Of a DNA stretch of 64,000 nt, positions 11,397-22,300 are shown piece by piece. The DNA is from Nissolia schottii (lineage: Eukaryota; Streptophyta; Magnoliopsida; Fabales; Fabaceae): the NCBI GenBank assembly GCA_003254905.1, contig QANU01030108.1:213393-277392 (forward strand). Reading direction: 5' to 3'. The notes beneath the pieces are model-generated. The model was given only the letters and a program-made list of their open reading frames with translations, did not search any database and had not been told where the DNA came from. Each line of letters opens with the position of its first letter. Position 1 is the stretch's first letter. A program made the translations under genes and the position numbers.

Positions 11397-11880
11397 TGTT
11401 ACGATCTAAAACCTAAACGGCATGACATGAATCTCGTATGTCCGAGATATACACGTGCCCGAGATGATTAATCTGAACATAGGAATCCGAGATGGCCTTA
11501 GAGTGTAACGCTCAACCCAAGTGATTGAGAAGCTCAAGTAATAATGAGTCATTCTTCAAGTGCATAACTGTTGGAGAAAGTATAACCTGCATAATCATCA
11601 TTAGATGTCATGAACAAACAATTATGAAGCACATAATTTGTCTTATCATGATAGTGGTTTCAAATACAAAGAACCTCAACGCACAACTTCTCAACGACTC
11701 TCTCACAATATGTATTCATGAACTTCGTTTATGCCCAGATACATTTTTTTGGCTATTATCACATTATATCACTCACAAATTGACTTTGACGTCGGAGTGT
11801 CTTTGCAATCAGTAGCACCACTGCCGGCTATCAATCACCACCATGTTCACCACCAACAAACTCTTGAAATCAATTCAAGG
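11397..11880 (+). mobile_element. Decayed LTR-like sequence
   Basis: It begins TGTTACGATC, close to the TGTCACGACC start of the LTR at 16301. A hairpin word ATCTCG-6-CGAGAT lies at 11431-11448. A 'tgactttgacgtcggagtgtctttgca' block near 11780 resembles the U5 end of plant gypsy LTRs. The 96-codon frame inside has no recognisable product. Boundaries are uncertain. Confidence 0.4.
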
Positions 11881-14649
11881 TAAGAGTTATAGGCAATATC
11901 TTAATTTCATCCGATTTTCTGTAACATATATCAAACATAAATCTTGTGAATGATTTCATCTAACAATGACATCTTTTATCATTTTAAGAAATTGATTTTG
12001 ATATCTAGTACATATGAACGGTTTTATCCACCGTTACTTTTGAGATGATTGATGTTTGAGTCGCATATTGTTTTTTAAGTATAATGTTTAGGGTTTTATA
12101 TTAATAGTTTTATATTAACTATCTCCTATCCTTTTAATTTTTTTTCTTCTTCCAAAAAAAGTCTAAAAATGAGATGTTACTTGCAATTTAAAAAAAAAAA
12201 TAAAAAACTCAGCTAGAAAAAAATAAAAAAATCAGCTAGAGTCACATTACAACATAGCATATAAAAAATAACGCAAAAAATAAAATTACCACGTGAAAAA
12301 TTAATCTTTGTGAATTAATAATATAATATAATATAACATAACGAACTTTAATCAAAATCAAATCAAATAATCAACTCTAAAAAAATATGGCATTTGTGTT
12401 TTTGAATAGAATACCATTACCAATGCTATAAACGTTGGACATTAAAACTTTAAATAATAGAAATCGTGATAGTAGAAAATAGTCATTGGAAATTCACTAA
12501 GATTTATTTAATTAGTAGAAAATTAGTTAGAATTATATGACATTAAAATAATTAATAGCTGTAAAATTAGTTACGATATACCACGCGGTAATTTGAGTAC
12601 TGTTCCTATTAGCTTTTCTCTAGCCTCTAATTAGTTTTAAATTTTTAAATTCACATTTATATATTATATATTGACTATAAACTACTAACATACCTTTAGT
12701 CAATGTGGTAGGTATTTTCCTTAACCTGAGTTTTGAGTGCGAATCATGAAAATGAAAAAAAGCATAGCTAGGAGACATCTATCCCTTTGACGGGCCTCGG
12801 TCAAGCGGGTTAGTTCATAGAAAAACCTTATAACATTTACAAATTAAAAAAAAAATTATCAAATTTAATGTAAATAAAAAATAAAAATACTGTATTTTGA
12901 AGTAACTCATCTCTTTTGTGAGCAAGTTGTCACCAAAAAACAAAAATTACAACCCCTGTCTACCTGTCACAAATGAAGACCCAAAGAAGAGGAGAGAAAG
13001 ATATATACTGATACTGATGGATGCAAAGAGTAAAGTAAAATTTTTTATTTTTAAATTAATAAAATAAAAAGGAAGATTCATTTACACTTTAAGAGTAAAA
13101 ATTCTCATTAGAGAGAATCCTTGCCTAAGATTGATATACACGGACAGGACAAAAACAGTCGCGGCCATGCTATAACTTCAACTTCAAGCAATCACAATCA
13201 ATCCATCGAATGACAATTCAGGAAATTAACTCAGTGCCCACTAAGTACCTCAGAACTATAATAAATTGATTGTGACCGGGTAGCGTCGGCTGTACTGATA
13301 TTTAGATTATTATCACATGGCTCGTTTGTGGTTACCTTCCGTATTCATTTCATTATAAATAGCATACAAAGTACGATTGCAATAAATATTCTTAAAAGTA
13401 AAAAATTATGTATAGTTACTATAAAATATTTTTATATCGTTTAATTACTTATTATCGTATTAGTAACTACACTTATTATCTCAAAATTTCTTGCATATAA
13501 TTATTCATGATGAGAAAGATAACGTGAAACTCTTTTACACCAATATGCATATAACAATTAAATTCTATTCACAGTTCACTATCATACCTTTTAAGTATCA
13601 TTTCAGAATTTAATATAAAGATTAAGATATCATTAAATTTGCATGTACACATATTAACAGTATAGTTTTTTCGGATCAAATTACTCTTTTATTTATTTAT
13701 TTATTTAATCACTATTTTTCTTACTTTATTAACACAAAATTAATTGAATGATATGCAAGTTCATCTCTTTTTTAAGGAAATTTTGAGTTCAAGAACTAAA
13801 GAGGAGAAAATATGTATTAAAAAAGGCGAGTACTTCAAGTTAAATTAGCCTATTATCAATAGAGCCCAAATATTATTGTAAAGAAAAATAAAAGATTATT
13901 TTTCTTTCTTTGAAATCTCACATCTTTTATTTCAATTCATTAAACAGGAGAATAATAAAATTAAAAAAATAATTAATATTCCTTAAAATTTTAAATCAAC
14001 AAATCGTTTTGAACATTTATTTTTACTAAATGAACAATTAAAGTAGACAGAGGATTTTTTTTTTATGTTTATACTAAATAAATTGTTGAATTTCATTTAT
14101 AAATTGAAAATTAAGAATGTTATCTTATAAAAGTGCGTGAATTTAATTTTGATGCAACCGACTTTCTCGCAAACTCACATATTGTCACATATCGGTGCGA
14201 AATACAAACTATCTCACAATTTAATTTTAATTTTGATTCAAGTAAATATTGTTACATTTAAAAAAAAGTGTTTAATTCTTAGAATAACTATCTCACAACT
14301 CATAAATATGATAATTTCTTATTAGTTGATATTGTAAAATATTTTATATTGATAACGTATCATAATTGATACCAAAGTTTTGTTAAAAAAAATGTATTTA
14401 TTTTTTTAGACGGGAGAGTGGATGCATATGATGATATAACTCTCTCTTCTCTCTTTATGTGGTTTATTATTTGCGAGTACTACTGAGAGGTTAATGTGAA
14501 TCTTTCTTTTTTTCAGGCAATTCTATCGTTTTTATATTTCTTTTCGTTATTTAGAAATTAGTATTTTTGATTTGTTTTTGCTGTCCTTTGATCTGTGGGT
14601 GTAATTTGGTTTCCTCTTGTCGGCATTTCTATTTTAAAATCTCGCAAAT

Positions 14650-14688
<39 letters not shown>

Positions 14689-15086
14689 GATTTATTTTGA
14701 AAAGAGGTACACTTTAACATTTTTCAATTTGCAACGCACTTTAATTGTGCTCATCTTCGATACAAAAGTGTTTAGACGTCAATAATATTTAAACAAAGAT
14801 GAGTCACAAGTTTTTAGTTTTTTTTTTTATAATGAAGTTGTTGGTTAGTTCAAAGTGTAAAATATATTTCTTTATTATTAATTAAATTTGGATTTAATAC
14901 GTAACTTTTTTTATTTGCAAGTGTTGTTGTAATTTTTTTTATTAGTTTAATTGTTATGCATGAATTGTGATTCAATTAAATTTCATATGCAAGACTTTTA
15001 AAACAGTGACAAAAAGTTTAATATTTTTATAAATACATCATGATTTTATTATATGACAGCGTATATTAAACTCATGTTTTAAGGAA
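11881..15086. other. AT-rich intergenic sequence, no gene seen
   Basis: No frame with protein-like composition is present. Simple sequence includes 'ttta' repeats at about 13688-13708 and a (TA)n run at about 14654-14685. The short frames at 14137-14325 and 14567-14785 are low-complexity chance frames. Confidence 0.6.
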
Positions 15087-15432
15087 AGCTACAAAAAATT
15101 TGGCTTAAGTTTACACTTTGTTACAAAAATTTGATTAAGACTACATTTTATTTTTATATTATTTACTCTTAAAAAGTGTGTCATTAAAGAATTTTGGTAG
15201 TATGCATATAAGGTTCTAGGTTTTAAGCCTCATTGAATCGTAATTTTTGAATAACCCAAAAAAAGTGTGTCCCTAGATGTAAAGTGTGACATTTTTATTG
15301 ACCAAAAATTACATTTTATAATACTTAAAGTTGCTCTCAATTAGGCACACCCACAAAAGTGATGCATTAGTTTTAAAATGTAGCATTTGTTTAAAAAAAA
15401 CACTTTGTTAAAGTGTAACATTTCTTTTAGTG
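15087..15432 (+). mobile_element. Small non-autonomous CACTA element
   Basis: The left end reads agctacaaaaaatttggc (a decayed CACTACAAAAAATTTGGC) and the right end reads ctttttagtg-type sequence, i.e. CACTAAAAG on the other strand. Internally, 'acactttgtta' and 'aaagtgtaacat' words repeat in both orientations. The left end closely matches the terminus at 54861. The flanking 3-bp duplication is not preserved. Confidence 0.6.
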
Positions 15433-15689
15433 TATTATGAAACTAAAATTACACTTTTTGATGGAGTTTTTTAGTTGAGGGTGACCTTAGGATATATATG
15501 AAGTATAACATTTATTCAGTAAAATGTTTCTTTTTTGCATCAAATGCAATATGTGAAAGTTCTCTTTCTCGTTAAAAAAAATAATATGATGATGTAATAT
15601 GTTTATATTATGTCCCGACGCGTCGATGATTCCACCTTGGTGGTCCACCAATAGAGTTAATTGTGCATTATAACATGTGTGTGTGTGTG

Positions 15690-16300
15690 TGTATATATAT
15701 ATGTATGTATGCTTAGTAGTTGATAATTTCCATGCTTACATGATGATGATATGTTATATTATGATATGCTTATGTTATGATAAGACAGAGACTTAAAACT
15801 ATAGACATGATATCCCTTAGAACTGTTTGGTTAGGATTACATAACAGACCTTAATAAAAACTCTGATTAAGGAATGAACCCTAACTAAGGGCAGGTTCTG
15901 GCAAGGTAAGACTTGGTACTTAAGTTGTCCATTGTGACACACCTCTCTTACCTGGGAATCCTCCCCTAAGTATGGGACCTCAGTTCTTGATCCCCGGACA
16001 AGTAAATAAGACTAAGCTAACTAGGATAACCCTGTCATAATTAGTAGACTTAGGTCCTAACAACTTGGGTAACCAAATTAGCTTACCTAAAAGACTTTAC
16101 AAAAAGTATATATTAGGATAGATGTCCTAGAATAGTATGGGGGTCAACGACCTCGTAGATCAAACTCAGTAGTAGATAGCTTTGAGCGCTAGGCTTCTCA
16201 AATTATGGCATGTATGCCCTTCCAAATTTAGATTAAATGAGTGTTAGGCTCCTTAGATTAGGGCATGTGTACCTTCACAAGTATCCAGGTTGCGCGTACT
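15690..16300 (+). mobile_element. Outer LTR of a nested pair, left part
   Basis: The block 15830-15980 ('ggcaaggtaagacttggtacttaagttgtcc...') matches 17030-17172 of the neighbouring LTR at roughly 75-80%. The sequence stops at 16300, where a second LTR of the same family begins, and resumes at about 18121. A GT/TA microsatellite at 15678-15712 obscures the left side. Confidence 0.6.
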
Positions 16301-17569
16301 TGTCACGACCCAAAAAAAAAGCACGTCTCGCATGAGACATGGGATAGGGAAGGCAAATATCATTTCTTGAGCTCATCTCGCGTGAGATGATGTTCGTCGT
16401 GGTTCATCTCGTGCTAGACGAGTGCAGGAATTAGTCCCACATCACTTGCAGCTATAGAAGGGGGTCTCCTCCTCCCCCTATATATAGAGGCTTCCCATGA
16501 ATGCTTAGACTTACTAATTCACTCAAGACCTGGAGAGGTCACACTTTTATGAGACTTTTAGCTCCAGTTATATTTTATTTTATTTTTCTCTCTCTCGTCT
16601 TCCGTTCGTGGGGAAGCAGTGCCTCCACGTAGGATGTGTCAAGAGCTCCCAACTTAGTGCTTCTTCTCGATCAGCCATTTTCAGGGAATGGCTTTCTTCA
16701 CGGTCTATTTTAGACTATGTATTTATTTTAAAGTTATTTATTTATTTTAACATTATTTTATTTATGCATATTTTATAAAATCCTGGGAGGTGGAATTTAT
16801 TATTTTATTTATGAAGTTAGTTATTCTTTTATTTAATTAGGTGTTTTCTCATGATTATTTATTTAGAAACTCTTTATTTATGAAGTAGATATTTACGAAG
16901 CTATTTTAGAATATCATGAAACTATTTAGAACCGCATGGGACCACATATTTTACTGCATTAAATATATTAATGTTGTGTGTGTATGATCAATATTAAGCG
17001 ATATATATATTCATAGTATTTAGTTAAATTCTTAATAAAAGATCATGATTAAGGAAACATTTTGGTGGGAGAAGAATTATGTTAAAGAAAGGTTCTGGCT
17101 AAGGACAAGACATGGTACTTAAGATGTCCATTGTGACGAACCTCTCTTACTTGGGAACCTCCCTAAGCATGAGATATTAGTTTACCTTTATTTTTCTAAG
17201 TTAAAACACTTAAAAATATTAAGTCATGTTATGATATCAGTATAAAGATTATGTTATGCGATGATCATGTTATGTATTTAAAACTATTTTCATGGGAGGA
17301 TATTTAGGATAGAACTGTAAGTCAACAACAACCACGTTGACCCTAGTATACCTTATACGATAGTAAATTAGAATATGATTCATGTAGATTTAGGGCAAAA
17401 CTGTAAAGCTCAAACATGAAAACCCGTGATGCCTAGTGTCATGTATCATGCCATGCAGATTAGGGCAAGACTGTAAAGCCCGGGCATTTCAGGAACAACT
17501 AAATCGTAATGTTCGAAATGTCTATCTAGAGAACTCCATGTTTGCTTGTGTTCTTAAATATTTTTAAAG

Positions 17570-17606
<37 letters not shown>

Positions 17607-17632
17607 GAATGTTTTCATGACTGTTTTATATA

Positions 17633-17671
<39 letters not shown>

Positions 17672-18120
17672 GTATGTATGTATGTATGTATTGCATTTAC
17701 ATGTCATGGTTACGAACTATCCCATCTCGCCATGGGGTTTGTCATTCACGGAGCGGTGACTCACTTATCATCAACCTTTTTCAGATACCGTTGACGAAGA
17801 CGCGTTGTTTGTTCAATTGATCTCAACTGTTTGGATTCTTGGTGAGCTTTATGTTATCATGAAGTATTCTTCAGTTATTTCAGTCTTTAAGATAATTTAC
17901 ATTTATGTCAGTCTATAGAGTGTTCCAGTGGACTACAAGCAGAATGTAACATATTTTGAATTATATTTCATATTTTGTAAATGATCTTTTACTCATATTA
18001 TATTGTGATGTTTAGATTTTATTTAAAAGTATTTTCTTTTTATTTATAAAAGCTGTCAACGCTAGGAGTCTTCTGTAAGGGAAATAGTCTCTTGCGTGCC
18101 AGTAACGATTTTTGGGGTGT
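16301..18120 (+). mobile_element. Inner solo LTR (TGTCACGACCC type)
   Basis: It starts TGTCACGACCC and ends near 'tttttggggtgttag'. A TATATATAG box is at about 16479. The U5-like part at 17280-17480 matches the complement of 1-270. Three palindromes with a TCTCG/CGAGA core lie at 16325-16421, just upstream of the TATA box. Microsatellites (TTA)n and (TG)n(TA)n(TGTA)n lie at 17570-17690. The flanks GTACT (16296-16300) and GTATC are only a partial duplication match, so ends may be off by a few bases. Confidence 0.65.
16325..16421. promoter_or_regulatory. Palindrome trio upstream of LTR TATA box
   Basis: GTCTCGCATGAGAC (16325-16338), CATCTCGCGTGAGATG (16374-16389) and a diverged third copy near 16405-16421. 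They end about 60 bp before the TATATATAG box. The same core appears in the unrelated LTR at 29693-29853. Likely U3 regulatory sites by position; the binding factor is unknown. Confidence 0.75.
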
Positions 18121-18660
18121 TAGAGTATCGGAACCACCTACATTTATCCTGGTAAAGCAAGGTCAAACCAACATTCCTTTGAAATCGAGGATCGAAAGGC
18201 ATCTCTCCTTGCCATGACTACATGCAAGTATATGTTGTTTGTGTGATATCGAGGTACCCACCACTGAGATGACAAACTCGCCCCTCTATCGATTTCATTT
18301 TTTAGATACAGTAAAGGATAGTGAGAACGTACCCTTCGTCCAGTAGAAGCGACGATTCAACGTCAGTGGTAAGCTCTGCTTCGCAATGGGATCTATTAGA
18401 ATCATTAGTAGTTATGCTCCAGATACCTAGAACATGATCTCCCATTCAACATTTATGTATTTAGTTATATTATTAGAACATTTTTAGTATTTCATGTAAA
18501 CTCAGTTATTATTTAATGAAAGCAATTATTTTATGAAATAAAATACTTATTATGAAGTAAAGTTATTCATTTATAAGCATTTCATGTACGTTAGTATGCC
18601 ATGTCAAAGCTTCCGTAGGACAATAACTCTACGTGCGATCACATCCTAAGTTGGCGCATG
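18121..18660 (+). mobile_element. Outer LTR of a nested pair, right part
   Basis: The block 18245-18345 (a 'gacaaac' word, then 'tttttagatac') follows the order of 17735-17800 in the inner LTR. The end at 18600-18660 ('tccgtagga-caataactctacgtgcg') aligns with 18065-18110. This is the remainder of the LTR begun at 15690. Confidence 0.55.
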
Positions 18661-18756
18661 ATAATATTGACATATCGTGATTGGTGACCTAATTGCCCAT
18701 ATATTTAGTTTGGTAAATACAAAATGGTGCAGACGTCCACAACTATAATATCTAGG

Positions 18757-18912
18757 AGTAATGTTAAGATAACAATCATTTGAGATAATTTTTAATAGCC
18801 ACAATCATAAAAGTGTAAATTCCACAATAAATCCCACCATCATAGATAATGTGTCTTTATGAGTATATATGGTTGTATTAAAATTGTTCCAAATAATTGT
18901 TATCCGATAATA
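18757..18912. mobile_element. Foldback MITE
   Basis: About 155 bp with an imperfect inverted repeat: 'gttaagataacaatcatttgagata' at the left against the complement of 'ttccaaataattgttatccgataa' at the right. No coding content. The following 18913-19573 holds no gene that I can see. Confidence 0.6.
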
Positions 18913-19573
18913 ATTTCTAAATACATTTGTCCTGCCATGTTTCAATTCTGAACTTTTCGCCATACAATTGGGCATTGCTCACAATGACTGAATCACTTCA
19001 CATCGGCTTCTTTTTCAGCTGTCCAAATATAAATGTACATACTGTATAGTACTAAATATTTTTGTTTCTTCCGGATACCATCGTTTTCCTTTTTCTTTCT
19101 CCTATAAATTAGTTGTGTTGTCTCACTTTTGATGTCTTCGAAATTCAATTTCTATGTCTTTCATGTCTAATTATACAGTTTTCCTGAATCTGGTTCGGAA
19201 GAATTCACTGGATTGCCGTAGATTTTTACGTGTCAATGAGTCGAAAAAATAAGGATTTTTTTTTGGGTCATTTTCATTGTTAACTTATTATATATCAATT
19301 AGTAGTTAATAATTATCAACTATTCCAGATAAACTGATAAACAATATGTATTGTAAACTAGCGAGAAAATTGTAGATGGTAACATTGTACAATATGTACC
19401 ACGGAGAGGCATGATAGCCTTGTCGGGACCCGCCATCTAGCCTTAATAGCTTACGGTAGGGTTGAGTGGTATTAATACGTGCCACAAGTATACTAGAATT
19501 TTTGTTTTATATCAATTTTTGGTTGGTGAAAATTTATGGATGTGTCTATATAGACTTACAACCTCATTGGGGA

Positions 19574-20260
19574 TTAAAGGGGTAATGTTATTTTGACATC
19601 AAATTAAGTGTAACTATTTAATCATATTTTTTATAAATATTATGGGTGATTATACTAAATTTAATGTCAAAATAGCATTTTTATGAGGTTTTTTACTATA
19701 ATATCCCTGTTATCAAAACGTATTATCAAAATATCATTATTTCAAAACATTTTACAATACTACACATGTTTCAAACAGTGTGGCAGGGCCACGTAGAACA
19801 CGCCAAAACGTTTGGCGATTTTGACAAGAAGTTGCCAACGTGTCTGACACTTGATATTGAATTCACCAACTCATTTGGTATTTTTAAAGGTAAATCGCCA
19901 ATTAGCTTGGCGATTTTGGGTCCGACCCCATTCACCAAATCGCATCACCCCACTAACTTGTTGCTTTTGTAACTGCATTGGACCCACTCCTTCCAAAACT
20001 GATTTTTTTTTTCAAAAACAACATGCGTATCTCCTATAAAATGGTAGGCACGTTGGCAACTTCTTGTAAAAATCGTCAAACGTGTTGGCGTGTTATAGGC
20101 AAAGTTGCCAATCGGTTTGGCTAGTTTTACGTGACCCTGCCACGTGGATTCGCATGTCACGCTCTCTAAAATAAGTGTAGTCCTATAATATATTTTAATA
20201 ACAGGGGTATTATAGTAAAAAAACTCTATTTTCCATATTAAAGTTACCCCTTCTTAAATG
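19574..20260. mobile_element. Composite foldback element (hairpin in hairpin)
   Basis: The outer ends 'aaaggggtaatgtta' and the complement of 'taaagttacccctt' pair. A short hairpin lies at 19590-19690, then an inner inverted repeat (19689-20223) begins 'ttttttactataatatccctgtta' and ends with its complement. Inside the inner part, both arms carry 'ggcagg-ccacgta' and 'acaagaagttgccaacgtg'. Short stem-loops occur, for example AAATCGCCAA-5-TTGGCGATTT at 19892-19916 and CGCCAAA-3-TTTGGCG at 19801-19817. The 60-70-codon frames here are by-products of the repeats. Confidence 0.7.
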
Positions 20261-20530
20261 TATTTTTTAAGGATCAAGTCCTTAACATTGCAAAGTTCAG
20301 CCGGTAGTAAGTCTTAGCCTTCTTTATGCTTAAAATGTGAATTGATAGGGTATTCTATTAAAATACAAATGAGTTTATAGAGCACATCTCCCAGCCGTGA
20401 TACTGTTGCCAGCACATTCACCAAGACACTTAGCTAATAAAAGTTGCACATGCGCAAATAAGCTAGCCGTACACGGTGTGAGTTCATCATGATATATTCA
20501 TATATTATTTGTAGAAAATAGTGCTCAAGT

Positions 20531-21051
20531 TAGACATGGTAAAATGGGCTTCCCCGGAAGGGGTGGGGCGAGCCGCTGATCAAATTTTATGGGACGAATA
20601 CAAATTTTGAGCTCATTTAATCTTTTTAGCTCGCGCAAGCAATCTTGTTTAATTTGTAGACTAAAGCGGAGCGAGGTGAGTTGACTTATAAATGGAAGTT
20701 ATATTAAAATTAAAAACATATAATAGACAAAAAGCCATAAATAAATTGTGTTGATCTATTTTATATTTATGAACATGATTTATTTTTTGGACATGAAGTT
20801 ATTTTGTGTTATTATATGTGTGTTTTTTAATTTTTATTTTTTGGTTGTAGAGTATTTGTTTTTATTTACATTGTTAAATTTGTTATTTTTCAATCCTTAT
20901 TCCAACTCAAACGTCAATCTGTCAACTCATTGGCCAAAGAAAATGTAGGACAAACATGAATTTTGGGTTCACATAAAAATTAGTGCGCCCCCGCCTCGCT
21001 TACACGCAAGCTAGACACAGGCTAGCCTGCCTTGCCCCCTTGCCATCCCTA
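20531..21051. mobile_element. hAT-type MITE with 8-bp target duplication
   Basis: The ends are a decayed TAGACATGGTAAAATGGG at the left and CCATCCCTA at the right (TAGGGATGG on the other strand), the standard plant hAT terminus. Flanks GCTCAAGT (20523-20530) and GCTGAAGT (21052-21059) match at 7 of 8 positions, as expected for hAT. The termini are GC-rich and the centre AT-rich. No transposase. Confidence 0.8.
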
Positions 21052-21234
21052 GCTGAAGTTATTTGGTGGTAAATGTATCAAGTTTCACTTTGCTTAAATA
21101 TAAAACTAAAACTTAGATACAGAGGTAGAGCTACCTTAAGCTTTAGAGGAGGTGGTGGCTTCCCTGTCCAAAATCATTACTTTTCTTCCAATTTTTTTAT
21201 TACTACTATTTAATTCTTTTTTCTCAATTTTGTT

Positions 21235-21861
21235 TAGGGTTCATTTGAATGTTGGAATTGAAATTGGAATTAGTATAGAATCTCAAATTTTATGTTTAGG
21301 TATACTGAAAATTTTTATCCTAAATTGTAATTATAAACTTAATTAAAAATTTTCAGTTTGAATTTAGGATTTAAAATATTAAATTGAAAGTATTAATAAA
21401 ATAATTATTTTTTTACTGTAATTATAAATTTATTATTATTTTAAAATAATTATTCATTTATAAAATGATTACTATAATAATAATAATATTTTAAAAGATG
21501 ATTCATTTATAAAATTATTTATAAAATTATTCAATTATTAAATTTAAATATATTCTAATATTTTATAAATATATTAAATTTTAATAAATATAATTTACAA
21601 ACAAATAAATGAGAAAGAGAAATAATCGTATAAAATTTAATGCGAAGAGATAACTTTAATGGGTTTAAAATTAATAATTCTCAGGATATAAGCTAAGAAT
21701 TGAGAGTAGTCCATTTTGGTTATTTTTCAATTTCATGAGATTGATTTGTAGAATTATGATTCTAATTCCATATGTTACGTCAAACACAAAAATTAGAGTT
21801 GAGAGGTCCAATTCTAATTCCAAACTCCATTTCATGCTCAATTCCGGGCGCCAAACACATA
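21235..21861. mobile_element. AT-rich MITE
   Basis: The left end 'gttcatttgaatgttggaattg' pairs loosely with the complement of the right end ('caattccgggcgccaaacac'). Both subterminal regions repeat 'ggaatt(g/a)' words in opposite orientation. The superfamily (PIF/Harbinger or hAT) is not decided. Confidence 0.5.
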
Positions 21862-22223
21862 CTTATATTTATTCAACTAAATAAAGAGAATGTTACCCAA
21901 TATTCTTAATGGTGACATTGGGTGTTCTTTGGCCCTTTATGCTTTACAAGTGAGCTTGTATTGGAGGCCAATGAATCTCTAAGATTGTTTGAGGGGAAAT
22001 AGTTGATAATCCCTTAGAATAAGAGATTTTTCTTGTTTCAAAAGCTACTAGAGTATCTTCGATAAATGAGGTGATTTATCGCAATAATGATAGGATTTCA
22101 ACTAAATGTGATAACTATTGGACAATTCCATACTTAAGTGAGTGAAGTTTGAAAGTTGTGACATTTGGTTGTCAGCCTAACACAACTCGGTTTACATACT
22201 CATCTATCTACTTGTGCTGTGTT

Positions 22224-22300
22224 CACTACACTAAAAAAGGCATTTTGTGGTGGTTAGAATAACATGTTGCAGTGATAACAATCACACCAACTCCCCTGTA
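22224..22300 (+). mobile_element. Possible CACTA terminus
   Basis: CACTACACTAAAAAAGGC followed by 'tggtggttag' and 'gttgcagtgataacaatcac' words resembles a CACTA end. The partner end is not found. The rest of 22300-25366 is intergenic: AT-rich DNA, a slightly GC-richer patch at 22900-23180 and another at 24050-24440, with no frame I trust. Confidence 0.35.
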
